Below, one piece after another: positions 43,044-54,507 of a DNA stretch of 64,000 bases. Where the stretch lies: contig BEDY01000010.1 in NCBI GenBank assembly GCA_002335605.1, forward strand, positions 593,724-657,723, in the 5' to 3' direction. Source of the stretch: Prillingera fragicola. Its lineage: Eukaryota; Basidiomycota; Tremellomycetes; Trichosporonales; Trichosporonaceae. The notes under the pieces were generated by a model. It was not told the DNA's origin, searched no databases, and was given only the letters and a program-made list of their open reading frames with translations. The translations under genes and the position numbers were made by a program. Each line of letters opens with the position of its first letter. Within the stretch, counting starts at the first letter, position 1.

Positions 43044-43880
43044 GTTGAACAAGAGTGTATCGAGGATGTCACTAACGTGTTCGACGACGAAGAAAGAGCT
43101 TGTTCGCAGGTGCTCACGATGTGTCTCCTCCCCCAGCGGCACGCCGCTGCGGCACACGGAACGGCGAGGGCACGGTATGGGGCGGGACACACGTGACCTC
43201 AATTTCGATTTTTGGCCATTTTGTCCCCCAGCCGGGCCGTTGCTTCCGGGTGGGGGCGGCATCGAGCGGCCCTACGTCACCGCTCGGTGCAGGCAGTGGT
43301 GGTGGTGCATGCATCCATGCGTTGTAGGCAGCATTCAATGTGGCATCGCACTGCTTGTCTTGCGGTTTGTATATAGAGGGTTGACTGACTACTGGACGTG
43401 TGAATCCCCTTGCTGCTGGCTGTGTGCGCGTATCGTCTCTGACTCTCACTCTCCCACTCACAGACTCACATCTCACCCAACAGGCCACGGGCCGGGGAAC
43501 CACACAGCTGATGTGCTCGTGCGCAATGCAAATCACCTCGGTCAACTTTGCGTCTTGCCTCGTGTCGTTCTCGCCACAGACAATGCTCGTGCGCTCGTGC
43601 ACGACAAGCAGCAATCAGGCCTGTATTGCATGTTGCCCAAGCCGCACGACCGTAGCTTCTCTTTGTGTCGAATTCTCGCGTCGCAATGATGTGACCAATG
43701 ATGACTCGACTTGTGTTCGCTATCACACCGTCCCAGCCCATTCAGATGCCTTGTCCTCCATCACTCATTCTCAGCTTCCTCGACCTCCCTTGTTCCCGCC
43801 TCGAGCACGTCCACACCGCCCCTGCACAGTTCTCTCCTCCCCGTTTCGGCAGATAAAGAGCGGAATGCCGTGACCATCCT
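43044..43880. other. PDA1 upstream region
   Basis: No convincing gene is seen. Long frames on both strands here lack recognisable domains and have low-information composition. Confidence 0.5.
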
Positions 43881-44674
43881 GTGTTGCCCAGCCCGCCCTC
43901 CATGCTGTACCACTTTGCCACCCCCGACTGCTGCCCTCTCTCCACATTGACGGCGGCAGCTCCGCCGAGCGCCGCTTTGGTGGACGTCTCATCTCATCCC
44001 TGTTGTCTGCACGCTGTAGGCTCTTCGGCGTTGAGTGCCAGCTCCGTGCCAAGTCTGGGAAGTCGCTTGAAATTCGTGCGAGCTCAGCTTGAACGCCTCA
44101 CCTCGCCATGGTCGCCAGACCCAGGGCAGATGGAGTACATGTTTGTGCAGGACTCGTGTAACGTCGCGTGAGCCGGCAGTACAGACGCTCGCTGACGATC
44201 ATAGCGAGACCCGGGCTTTGGTCAAGGAGATCTTCAGCGCCAAGCTCAAAGGAGGTGGCCGCCCGGCTGAACTCGTGAGTAATTTATCTGCGTCAACTCA
44301 CATCAAAGGTGATGAGATATCTCGAAGTTCTCCCACAGGACATCCTCATCGAGCTAGCCCCAACCCTCAAACTGCTCGCCGAGAACGCATACATCCAAGC
44401 ACACGTCCCCTGGGTCTCTGTAAAAGCAGACTGGTTCAAGGCTTACGCCGGGGAAGCCAAGGCCAACAGCGACGCCGAAAAGGCCAAGGCCGAGGCGGAA
44501 TCCAAGTGGCAGCTGTGGACGAAACACTTTGGGACAACTCCGAACGCGTGGCGCCCTCCTCCGCTGGATCCAACGTTGAGCTGGCCGTTGGTGGAGTGTC
44601 CCAAGGAGGGGGAGGGGCTCAAGTGGGTGTTGGTACCGGACTGGGTTTGTTGGGGGGATGGCGCTCGAAGGTGA
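43881..44674 (+). CDS. Hypothetical protein, structure uncertain
   Basis: The best-supported part is the last exon, from the acceptor near 44309: VMRYLEVLPQDILIELAPTL then KLLAENAYIQAHVPWVSVKA, an acidic/alanine-rich helix (EAKANSDAEKAKAEAESK), and LWTKHFGTTPNAWRPPPLDP. The preceding exon ends AKLKGGGRPAEL at a good GTGAGT donor (44276), with a 33-nt intron that keeps the frame. Further upstream the frame SRLKFVRAQLERLTSPWSPD then PGQMEYMFVQDS probably belongs too, but only an implausibly short 22-nt intron would connect it. The start is therefore uncertain (43881 or 43902, or a later ATG). No known domain recognised; small and helical. Confidence 0.4.
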
Positions 44675-46617
44675 TTCTACTCGCGCGTGGCGCTTTGTCC
44701 GGCTACGAAATGCATCGTCCTGGAACACAGACTTTGAAGAAATGAAATTAATTGGAGAGCAGGTGCATTGCCAGGAGCCGACGTCTATTAGTCAGTTTCT
44801 GGAGTGCTACGAGAGGAAAATAAATGGCGAGTGGGTTTCTGAACGAGAGAAAGACGCATTCACGAACGGACACTGCAGACCAGATGCGAATTAGGGACAC
44901 ACATGTCAGCTGCCTCTACAAGCGACAAGCGTTAGCGACCGCGACCGCGACCGCGTGATGACTCCCTAGTTAACGTACGTATCTCACACCTTGCTGAAAT
45001 TCGCCCAACCCAATTCCAACCTCGGGCAGCAAACAACATCGCGATCCCTCCAGCACGGCCACCGCAAACACACACATGGGCGTCACCACACCCGATCTCG
45101 GAACGACAGCGGAGCGGACGCGGGAGGCAGGAATGGCCGCGTCGCCGTCGCGGGGACGGTGTTCTCGTACAGTAACTGGCCCGCCAGACGCAATGTAGAT
45201 ACAGTTTAGGGATGGTAGATCCAGTTTACGATACAAGCAGGCAGGCAGGCAATGGTTGCTCTCCTCAGCCATCAAACGCGGGTATCCTGCTGTGGGATTC
45301 CAGCGACGCGGCTCCGCGCAGCCGCGCGTCGACGAGACTGAGCAATATCGCGCATTGCTACGGCTTTTGAAGCACAAAAAACACGCAGTCTTCGCGACTC
45401 TGCTGCTCTCGTAATGGCAGGGGCAGCGGGACGTACCAGCGAGCGGCAGGAAGAGGTACCGGGCTGTTCATTCTGTTGGCCCGAGGGAGGGGTTGTCGAA
45501 CGCGTTCCGCCACTGCACCTCGTGGGTCCATCAAGACGAAGACGTGCTCGCTACTGTAATGCAGCATCAGATGCAATGAGCTCGGTGGATGACGGATACG
45601 CCAGTGTCGCCTACTGTAGCTGACGACGACGGCGAAGTGCCACATTCAGTAGCGTGCAGCCAGGGTCCCATCCACAGTTACGGGATCAGGACGCGGTGTA
45701 GACCCCACACTTGGGTCGCCATCAAGCTATGGAGCTAGAAATTGCCAGAGTGCGACAAGGTCACTGGTAAAATCTCCCCGGTGCCGTGCCCTGGGCCGTG
45801 CTTGAGCCTAAGGTAGCGTGCGCTTGTTGCAGTGTGACCCATGGCTGCTGCTCGGACAACCTTGGAGCTATGCAAGGCCGGCAACAATTCGTGCATCCTC
45901 CGGGCATGCAAGCCTCGTCGACATTGCAAGTTAGCTCGCACCCTTACTGTCTCCGGTGGGAGGCACGGGGGAAACAGGTACAGCATGAATCCAATCGAGT
46001 CAAAAGGATGGATCAAACTATGCGCCTGGCGTCCAAGTTCTATTGGCGTTACGCTTGTCCGTGGCGTCGTTCTTTGGGCCGAGACCGTGGAAGCAGCCAC
46101 GTAAGCGGGACCCACCGTTCCATAGATCGTAGGCCACTTTCATGCACGTCTGTCATGACATTGCAGCATCTTGGGTCGCTGGTGGTGGTGGCACGAAACT
46201 GCTGAAACACGACCAACACCAGTGACGAGACGTGGCCGAGACCGATGTCGACACCTTTACCTCAAGAACACTAACCTGTGCATCATATTGAGCTAGGGGG
46301 CAAGGCAAAGACTGTTCAGCCACGGTGTCATCACGTTTGAAATGTTTAACCGGTAAACCCTTCGCCTTGTGCTGGATTGACCATGGTTCAGAGGCCGGTG
46401 GCCGTGGATCCTGTTCCTGGCCTGGATGTACGCAAACCTTACAAAGGTTTTAGCAGCGTGCATGGTGTCGCATCATGGTAGCTCGGGTCCCTGCCAACCA
46501 GGTGTTTGGCTGGCCTGAACTGCTCAGGATGCAAAACCCGATAAGCCCCCTGACCAGACGACCAGCAAGGAACCATGCCGTACGACACCTGCTTTGTTCA
46601 GCTGTGGGAACGGGCAA

Positions 46618-46650
46618 CGCTTGACGCTTGACGCTTGACGCTTGCGCTTG
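46618..46650. repeat. Short tandem repeat, unit CGCTTGA
   Basis: Three to four head-to-tail copies of a 7-bp unit (ACGCTTG) are followed by a partial GCGCTTGG. Too short and perfect to be a CRISPR array. Confidence 0.8.
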
Positions 46651-47939
46651 GGCAGCACAGCGCACGAGTCCACAAAAATGGCAACAAACGCCATGCCCTA
46701 GCTGAAGAATACACGTTGTTCAGCCACGGGGTTGCGGTGCCCTTGATTCGAGCAGTGCGGGCCCTTCAACTACAACATTGTTGCAGGGAATCTGCGCCAA
46801 TCTCTAGTCTAACCGTCCCGAAGGCTGTAGGTGCAGTGCGTGCGCATCTCGTGTGTGCTGCGGCTTGGACAAAGGCCACATTGCAACATGTCCCCACTCT
46901 GAACGACCAGCTGCCCCATTGCCGTGTGCAATAGCGTCACGTACGTATATCTGTTGGGGATGCCATGTGTTGGTGAGTAGCTGTTGCCATCACATACCGC
47001 AGCTCGAGGCTCCACCAGACCGCCATGTACGAACGCACTCACTTTGGGCCGTCCGACAAGGTTCAGCTCGGGTGTGTTGCCATGGCCCTGGATCCCAAAA
47101 TGGGGCCGTGGACCTGGACGTTCCTCTCTGCTAGGTACTGTTGCAAGCCTTGTTCAAGCTTTGGGCCAGGCTACCTCACGGCCTCTGGCACCGATCTGGA
47201 AGCCGCAAGTGGGGTGGGGGTACCGGCGGGTCGGGCAACCATAGTGCTTGGATACGCTCGGCGGGGTGATCGGCAGAACGGCACGGGCTGCACCCTGCTC
47301 GCCCCAGAGAGTGCAGCGCAGGAGGGCTCCAAGGCAAGGGGACCTTTACGGGAAGAACGTGCCTGCGTGTAGCTGCCCATCATGTGCGCCAAGAGGGACC
47401 CGACACTGCCGACGCCGTGCATAAAAAAGTGCCAGGATCCTGAGTGGCCCTGAGCTCAAACAGGGGGTTTGCCTGCTCGTGAGCCGTCGGCCGATATTTG
47501 GGTTAGACTTTACCCTGAATACCCCTCCCTGGCAACACACTTGCTCCTCAGCCCCCAGGTGGGGGACTAGGAACCATCGACTTTTTCCAAGACGTGCTTC
47601 AGTCGTGTTTCGCGAACGAGCCCAGTCCGTGGCCGTGGCCACTCTGGCCTCCTCTTGCATGTCGTCGAGCCCCCATGGCCCATGTCCCATGAGCGGGTTT
47701 TGCCCATAGCCCCCCCCCCACGCGACCCAAACAGATGTCGGGCAACCCCCACGTAAAGAGTGCGTGTCTAGGGTCTACCCAGAGGCGGGATCCGACACGT
47801 AACACAACCATTTGACTGGCGTGACAGCCCCTTGGCCCTTGAACTGTAGTCTGCGATAAACGTCGAGCAGGGATCGTCCTTTGACAGGGTCGACTGGATC
47901 CAGAGATTGCAGGCCCGCGTTAGGTAGCAGGGCCCCAGG

Positions 47940-47986
47940 AAGAGCAGAGCAGCAGCAGCCGCAGCAGGAGCAGGAGCAGCAGCAGT
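47940..47986. repeat. Imperfect CAG/CAGGAG repeat
   Basis: AGCAG triplet-type units with GCC and GAG interruptions cover about 45 bp in the non-coding region upstream of the velvet gene. Confidence 0.75.
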
Positions 47987-48615
47987 TTCACGTCATGTAC
48001 ACGAACACGGTTGCAGCATGAATGAACAGCCCGCCCTTGGTTCCAGACGACTGGACCTGACTCCACCGCCTCATTCCTCACCCAGAAACCCCCCTCGTCG
48101 CCTCTCATAACCGCAACATCCCTCCTTGTTCTCTTGTCCCTACAGCCTGCCTGCCAGTCTCCCTCCTCCCTCTTGTGTCACTTTGAAGGACAACGACAAT
48201 CCCTCTACGCGAACAAACACGATAATCGCGCATCTCTCGGTTGTCATCTCAAAGTACAGTCACTAGTGCTCATTGTTGCCAACGACCCCCTTTTCATCTA
48301 TCCTCGAAAACAGATCAGCAAGCTTCCCCCTTCTTGCAAGTGACAAGGAAACGACGCCTCACTGCTGCGACATCTCTGCAGCTCAAGACCCATCCAGCCC
48401 TGCAGCAACAGCGCCCTGCGTGTGCCATTACAAACGGGCACTGCCATCGACTCACCACGCCCCTAGCTACCACCACCGCCGCCCATCTGGACAGCGCTCA
48501 AAGCTCCGAGTCCGACCTGTGGTCTTGTGCTTTGACAACACCCACACACACACAGACACGCAGAGTGTCCCACACCCCCCACTTCCCCTTGTGCTATTCA
48601 GACCTGGGTAAGTGT

Positions 48616-48647
48616 CTATGCTGCTGCTGCTGCCGCTGCCGCTGCCG
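48616..48647. repeat. CTG/CCG triplet repeat
   Basis: Four CTG units followed by alternating CCG and CTG, in the leader region of the velvet gene. Confidence 0.75.
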
Positions 48648-48852
48648 TATTCGGCCCTAGCTCGCGATCTCCCAAGCACCGTACACGCGACATACTCCAC
48701 CCACGGTGCCTCGTACCTGCGGTGGCGTATCCCTAAACCCGCCCAAGAACCATATCCTCCCCTCTTTCCACCCACCCATTGCATTCTTATCATCATCCAG
48801 TTGCTTACAATCGCAGTCCTAGGTATCAGGCCAGCGGCCAAGAGCTTATCCC

Positions 48853-51503
48853 ATGTCTGTCGTTTTGCGGCCTCCTACGACGCAACCTCGCGACGGAAAA
48901 ATACCATCGGAACGCGAACGCGCCACAGACGATAGCGAACATACCCCTCGTCGCCCGCAGCCAGCCCAGCCTGCACGCCAGTCTACTGGACCTCGCTCAA
49001 AGCCTGACAGCAAGTCTACGGCTTCACCTCAGGCTGCCCCCAACATGAGCCCTGGCTCACGCCCCGGCTCCAACGGCGGCGGTCAAGCATCTTCGGGTTC
49101 CAGCTCTGCCACAGCTGGCGAAAAGGGCAAGGGCAAAGGTGGCGACGACAAGTGGGTCGAGAGCGTCGACTATGCGTACGAGTACGTGCCCGTCAAGCAG
49201 AACCGCGAAGGTCGGAAAAACATGTGAGTAGCATCCTCTTGCTTCCACACACCTATCGGCCCCAACATACCCGAACGGACGTGTGGCGAGCCCGAGGTTG
49301 GGCAGCAAACGCCTCATCGACCTCGTGGCTGTCCAGTAATGCTTCGGGGTCATGCCCCGTGAGACGCAACACACACTGACGCCTGCTCTTCTCTCTCACT
49401 CATCTCCTGCCTCGCGATCCGCCACATCTTCGCTTCTCTCACGCTCCCATGCGCCCCAACAGTTCGTACGAGCTCGTCATGCGCCAGCAGCCGATGCAGG
49501 CGCGCATGTGCGGCGTGGGCGAAAAGTGTACGTCGCAGAGTTGTGCGCCAGATCTGACATTGCAGCCGACCGCCGCCCTGTAGACCCTACACCGATAATC
49601 CAGCTCAAGGTCAAGACGAGCGAAGGCGAGGACGTTACCCCGGTCGACCCGCGGACGCACACCACCCACGACACCAAGGGTCTGATGCGCCCTGGTCCCA
49701 GTGCCAACGGCATGCTATTCATGCAAAGTAGGTTACCCAAAGTCGATGTGTACTGACAGTCTAGACCCTTACTACTTCTTGTTTGCCTGTCTGGTTGGTG
49801 GCGACGACCAGGACTCGGAGCTTCATGTGATCGACGATGGCCGCACTCGATTCCTCACCGGCACCCCGGTGTCTTCCCTGTACCATCTCAAGGACATTGA
49901 CAACAAGGATGCCGCTTTCTTCGTCTTTCCCGATCTCGGCGTGCGCAAGGAAGGTCGCTACAAGCTCAAGCTCACTCTGTTTGAGATTGTCGACCAGGAA
50001 GTGTACTATTGCACGACTGTTCACACATCAACGTTTTCAGTGTACTCTGCCAAAAAGTTCCCCGGCATGTCCAAGGCAACAGAGCTGTCGCGTGCATTCG
50101 CCGAGCAGGGCCTCAAGATCCGTGTCCGCAAGGACCCCAGGCCCGCTGGCCGCAACAAGCCCAAGCGCAAGAGCTCTGCTCAGTCGGATGATGAGGATGC
50201 CTACGGCAAGCGCCCCCGCCATGCGCTCACTCATCCTCCTCCTGGATATCCCATGGACCCCCGTGCATACCCTGGCGACCACTATGCGACATACCCTCCG
50301 CCTGCTGGTGGGTACTATCCGCCCTACTCGCAGATGCCCCCTCCGCCAGTTCCATCGTTTGAGGGCTACAGACCTGGTTCTGCGGGTGGTGCACCCCACC
50401 CTCGCCACCAGGCTGCGCCCCCGCCTCCGGGCTACGGCCACCAGGGCTACTACGGCCCTCCCGGTTACGCTTATCCACACGCACCTCGCCACTCTCACTC
50501 ACTACCTCCCAACTATGCGCCCGAGGCGTACCCACCTGCGGGCTACCCTCCGCCCGGACCTCCTCCGAGCTCCTATGACCTTAGGTGGGCCGAGCGCGAC
50601 CCCCGCGATGCTCGTGATCCTCGCGACATGCGCGACCCCCGTGATATCCGGGACCCTCGAGACATGCGCGACCCTCGCGAGGTTCGCGACCCCCGGGATA
50701 TGCGCGACCCACGCGAGCTGCGCGACCCTCGCGGCGATCCCAGAGAGTTCCCTCGAGGCGACCCCCGCGATCCTCGCGACCCCCGTGAGTTCCGCGACCC
50801 CCGCGACCCCCGCGACATGAGGGACCCTCGTGAGGTTCGTGAGGTGCGCGACATGCGCGATCCCCGCGAGATCCGTGACCCCCGCGACATGCGCGATCCT
50901 CGGGACATGCGCGACCCCCGTGACATGCGCGATCCTCGCGATATGCGCGACCCGCGTGAGATGCCCCGCGAGCTTCCTCACGAGCTTCCCCCTCGCGAGC
51001 CGCCTCGCGAGATGCGAGACCCTCGTGAGCGGGACCCTCGCGACATGCGCGACCCCCGGGAGCAGCACATGTACCTCAGCCGCGGACAGTCGCCGTACCA
51101 CACCCCGCCTCCTCCTCGCAGTGCCGGCTCGGTCGTCCCGCCGCCAGCCCACTCGTCTCACAGTCTTGAGCGTCACCGCCTGCCGTCCGTGCCGCGCGAC
51201 CACCGCCCGCCTCCCCCGCACTCGAGCATGCGCCTTCCTCCGCTGTCGTCCCGCGTCGACGGCCCTCCCTCCTTGGGCGCCTACTCTCGCGAGCCCCGCG
51301 ACATGCGCGAGCGCGACCCGCGTGAGCCACGCGAGTACCTTCGTGACCCCCGCGACCCGCGTGGCGAGGAGTTGTCGCGTCCCGGCTCGGGCTGGAGCGG
51401 CGGCAGCGAGCCCCGCAGCCACCGTTCGAGCGAGCGCCCCGTCTCGCCAGAAGGTAGCAGCAAGCCGACTGGCCGTGTCGGTCTCGGCCACCTCTTGGAC
51501 TAG
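48853..51503 (+). CDS. Velvet-domain regulator with Arg-Asp repeat tail
   Basis: This is a fungal velvet factor, an NF-kB-like DNA-binding regulator of development and secondary metabolism. Exons are 48853-49223, 49463-49527, 49566-49737 and 49765-51503. The velvet domain (about residues 120-330) includes SYELVMRQQPMQARMCGVGE, KSDRRPVDPTPIIQLKV, NPYYFLFACLVGGDDQDSEL, RFLTGTPVSSLYHLKDIDN, AAFFVFPDLGVRKEGRYKLK and TFSVYSAKKFPGMSKATELS. A bipartite basic nuclear signal follows (NKPKRKSS...GKRPRH). Next come a Pro/Tyr-rich region, then about 150 residues of repeating DPRDMRDPRE units, then more Pro/Ser. The domain layout is closest to VelB/VosA-type proteins, but I cannot name the orthologue. The upstream 4 kb is gene-poor. 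Confidence 0.9.
50586..51060 (+). repeat. Coding Arg-Asp (DPRDMRDPRE) repeat
   Basis: Degenerate 12-15 bp units (CGCGACCCCCGCGACATG type) tile most of this stretch. They encode about 40 DPR/DMR/DIR units, a mixed-charge disordered tract. The minus strand reads as SRGSRMSRGSR in one frame, which explains long antisense frames. Confidence 0.85.
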
Positions 51504-51643
51504 AACGTATCGTGCGGAAGAAACTGTGTAGTAACCTTTGAATGGCCCATAGTTTTGCTCGTCTTGCCATCCATGTATCATGCAATCTGATAGCGCTTCT
51601 CGCACAATGTTCTGCATTACTTTGAAATCGACCAGCCTCCCTT

Positions 51644-52382
51644 CTATGGCTCGGCCCTGCCTTCGAACATTGCCTCGGCGCCGCTCTCCTCGTGGCTGAC
51701 GAGGGTCTTGCCCATACTGGCTTGTCAGCTCCTCCCAGAAGCAGCACTCACGTAGGGTAGGTGAACACCTCGACGCTCTTCCTAGCGCCACCAAGGAGAT
51801 AGACGACGTCCTCGGCACCAGCACGCACCATGTGCGCCCAGCGCTCATTGGGGTTACCAGCCGGGAACCCTGCAAAGTCACCCGGCCCCATCTCGCGCTC
51901 CTCGATCACAATAGAGTTGTCAGCCGGCGGCCGCAGGTCCTCGGCATCACCCTCGATGCCGCGCGCGAGCACGAGCGTCGCGTTTCCAGTCAGAACGTAC
52001 ACCCACTCCCTTCCTGTCAGCTCCACACGGAAGGGGCACTCACGCCTCGGCGAGGTGCGAGTGGAGCACCGTCGACTCGCGCCCAGCCGCGAGCCGCACG
52101 CGGTGCACACCCATGCCGCTGTCCTCCATCCCGGCTTCTGTCAGCTGTAGTTGGCGGGGAATACGCACCCATGTCGGAGAGGCAGGCGGATTCGCGCCCA
52201 GCAGCGGGGTTGAGGAAGTGCGGGTGGTCCTCCATTGCCTCTTCGATCTCGGCGGCGGTCACGACTGGGTCGGCCGGGGCGTCGTCCTCGTCGATCACGT
52301 CGTGCGTGTGGTCGTGGCCGTGGTGGTCGTGGTCGTCTGAAACGGTCGCTTTGCCTTTACCCTTGGAGCTCGAGGTGGACAT
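51644..52382 (-). CDS. Cupin-domain protein
   Basis: This is a small cupin of about 190 residues in four exons, with the start at 52382 (MSTSSSKGKGKATVSDD). A His/Asp-rich N-terminus (DDHDHHGHDHTHD) could bind metal. After ...LSDMG the spliced frame reads EAGMEDSGMGVHRVRLAAGR, then ESTVLHSHLAEAEWVYVLTG, which carries cupin motif 1 (HSH...E...G). GPGDFAGFPAGNPNERWAHM is motif 2. The last exon adds MGKTLVSHEESGAEAMFEGR. The motif-1 junction uses a 34-nt intron with a GGAAG acceptor. Cupins of this size include many uncharacterised metal-binding proteins; the reaction cannot be deduced. Convergent with the velvet gene, 140 bp between stops. Confidence 0.8.
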
Positions 52383-52778
52383 GATGGATGGGTGAGAGTG
52401 TGGGAGATGGTGCTGTAGTGGCGAAAATATGACTACTAATGACGAAGGTGGAACCATAGTGGAGGTTGCCTGAGTGGTGTACCTGAGTAACGGATCCAGA
52501 TACCAGTACACCAGTCGAGTGCACGGCAAGCTTCGCTGTTAGGCAACACAGCTGGTTGTTGGAACTTATACGATGGACGGTCAGTGCATCTGAAGTTCAT
52601 AGCTTCTCGGCAGGCTTCGAAGAGTTTTTAGAAACTCGAGGGCAATGATCTATTCCGGAGTGGACCAAGTATATCCAACGAGATCTGAATCTTTATCAAC
52701 ATGGCTTTGCCGCGGTTCTCAGAACCTAACGGCTCATACATTCTCTACAGGTACACGCGTTGACCTAGTTGTACACGC
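52383..52778. other. Region upstream of the cupin gene and 3' of the HMCES gene
   Basis: No gene recognised. It is locally AT-rich near 52600-52700. Confidence 0.55.
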
Positions 52779-54265
52779 TCAGTTCTTCTTTGCTGGCGAT
52801 TTAAAAAAGTTTGTGATTGACGGTTGCTGAGACATGAGCGCGAGCTTGCCCATAACACATACGGCCTTGTTCTCCTCGGCCGCTGGACGAATAATCTTGG
52901 TCTGGTGTCCCGCGCGGCGCTCATTACCGTCCTCGTCGGTGCGTTTTCGCTTGGTAGGGGTTGCCTCAGGCTTGACCTCTTGCGAGGACGTCTGCACATC
53001 CTCCTTTAACGGCTTACTCTCGGATACCTGCTCTGACTTGACAGCCGCTGCAGGCTTGGCCTTTGTCGGGGTCACCGGTTCCGCCTTGGGCGTTGCTGTC
53101 GCAGCTTCCGCCTTTGGTTTCGCAGGGGACTGCTTGGCAAAGAACGACTTGATTCCGTCCTTGCGCTCAGCCACGGGCAGAATGTACGACTGCTGGCTGT
53201 GGCCAATCTTTCCGACCTCTGGCTGAACGGGATACCTGAGACATTCAGTTTATGATCTCATAGATTCGCAACACTTACACATCTAGGCCTGGATAGCTGT
53301 GCAAAAGGTCGGCTGTGCCGTTCTTGCCATCAATCCATCCCTTGGGCGTTTCGCCCAAGTCCAGCCACTGGCGAATCTCGTCCTCGTCTGTCAAGACACA
53401 CGGCTCTCGGTCATGAAGCCAGGCAATGTCTTTGGCCGGCGTTGTGGTGATGATTGTGAACGTACTCAGCGGAATCGGATTACCAGTAGGGTATGGCTCG
53501 CGATCATCACCCTCCTGAGGCACCCACTTGCTGGGCACAGGGTCGACGTACTTGACCGTGTCCCACAAGCCAGCAAAGAACAGAAGGGGAGGTGCTGAGG
53601 CGACCTCGCCCTTGCCAAGAGGGAGGCGGATGAAGTTGGGTACCTTTGTGGAGCCCTTCTTCTGCCACTCGTAATAGCCCTGGGCAGGAATGACACAACG
53701 CTTGTATCCCTTCAGCGCATGCCACATGCCCCCGGATGATGGGTCTCTGTAAAAGTCAGCGCCAGGTCAAGAGATCCCACGCACATGAGAGCTTCAGAAC
53801 GAGCGTTGATTGTGTTCAAAGGACCAGTCGGTGGAAACTTTGTCCAGTGAGGAATGAGCCCCCATTGCCTGGAACATTAGTATATGATTCATGAATGCTC
53901 GGCAACGCACATCGTCTCGATCATGGCCTCTCCAGTAGCTGGATCGCGTCGGACGACCGGTGCGCGTTGCTTCGGAGCAAGGTTGTAGCTGCCTGTCAGC
54001 AACCTGCATCCTCCATCCCAGCTCACCTGGGCCAAAAGTCCTGCTCCCGCTCCCACTTGACACCCATGGACTCGGCGACATGCTTGTCCATTTTGACAGG
54101 GTCATCTCCACCGACGCCACCCCCGCGGAGTCGAAGTGGACGACCTCCACGCGGGGCATCCTCATCGTCGTCGTCTCGACCCCGAGGAAACAGCCGAGCA
54201 TAGTGTTCTTGCAGTCCCTCCAGAAAGTCGATGTGAGCGGCTCCGAGTGCGTAGCGTCCACACAT
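52779..54265 (-). CDS. Abasic-site DNA-protein crosslinking protein (HMCES/SRAP family)
   Basis: SRAP proteins crosslink through Cys2 to abasic sites in single-stranded DNA and shield them during replication. The start at 54265 gives MCGRYALGA, so the catalytic cysteine is residue 2 as required. Further family motifs: SYNLAPKQRAPVVRRD, METMQWGLIPHW, the NARSE loop (INARSEALM), CVIPAQGYYEWQK and LLFFAGLWD. TIITTTPAKDIAWLHDREPC carries the conserved His. After the domain there is a Lys/Pro/Ala/Glu-rich tail of about 130 residues with two short motifs, DGIKSFFAKQSP and, at the very end, QQPSITNFFKSPAKKN. The second fits a PCNA-interacting PIP box. The exon-1 insertion RGRDDDDEDAPRGGRPL is unusual. 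Divergent from the MYST gene over 242 bp. Confidence 0.92.
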
Positions 54266-54507
54266 GGTGAGTAGTTGGCCAACAGTATACTTGCAGGTTG
54301 TCACCACATGGTCCAGTCACCATGACCACAACACGGAGAGTGACAGGATCTCCGCTGAATTCGCGGAGATGGGACCGGCAACTCCGTTCGTTCAAGCCCA
54401 AAGACGTTGTTGATTTCATCCATTTCAACCTCAAACGGAAACTGACGGCGTTGTAGTGCTCCCAGGAGGACTACTAGACACGCAGTACTCATCGTTTCAG
54501 TACCAGG
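54266..54507. promoter_or_regulatory. Short bidirectional promoter of the HMCES and MYST genes
   Basis: 242 bp separate the two start codons, so both promoters must overlap. No clear TATA box is seen. Confidence 0.6.

Larger units (their letters stand above)
44675..48852. other. Gene-poor 4-kb stretch upstream of the velvet gene
   Basis: No frame in these 4.2 kb has a recognisable domain, and stops are frequent in all frames. It contains small simple repeats (46618-46650, 47940-47986, 48616-48647). From about 48060 on it is strongly C/T-rich, probably the leader of the velvet gene. No tRNA or transposon signature was noticed. Confidence 0.55.

Noticed and set aside
44658..44894. 78-codon frame after the hypothetical gene
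   Set aside because: Short, no domain, overlaps the end of a better-supported exon.
46618..46650. Tandem repeat considered as CRISPR
   Set aside because: The unit is 7 bp without spacers, and the genome is eukaryotic.
50502..51881. 459-codon minus-strand frame with HVAGVAHV-type repeats over the velvet gene
   Set aside because: Antisense reading of the Arg-Asp repeat; would also run through the cupin gene's last exon in another frame.
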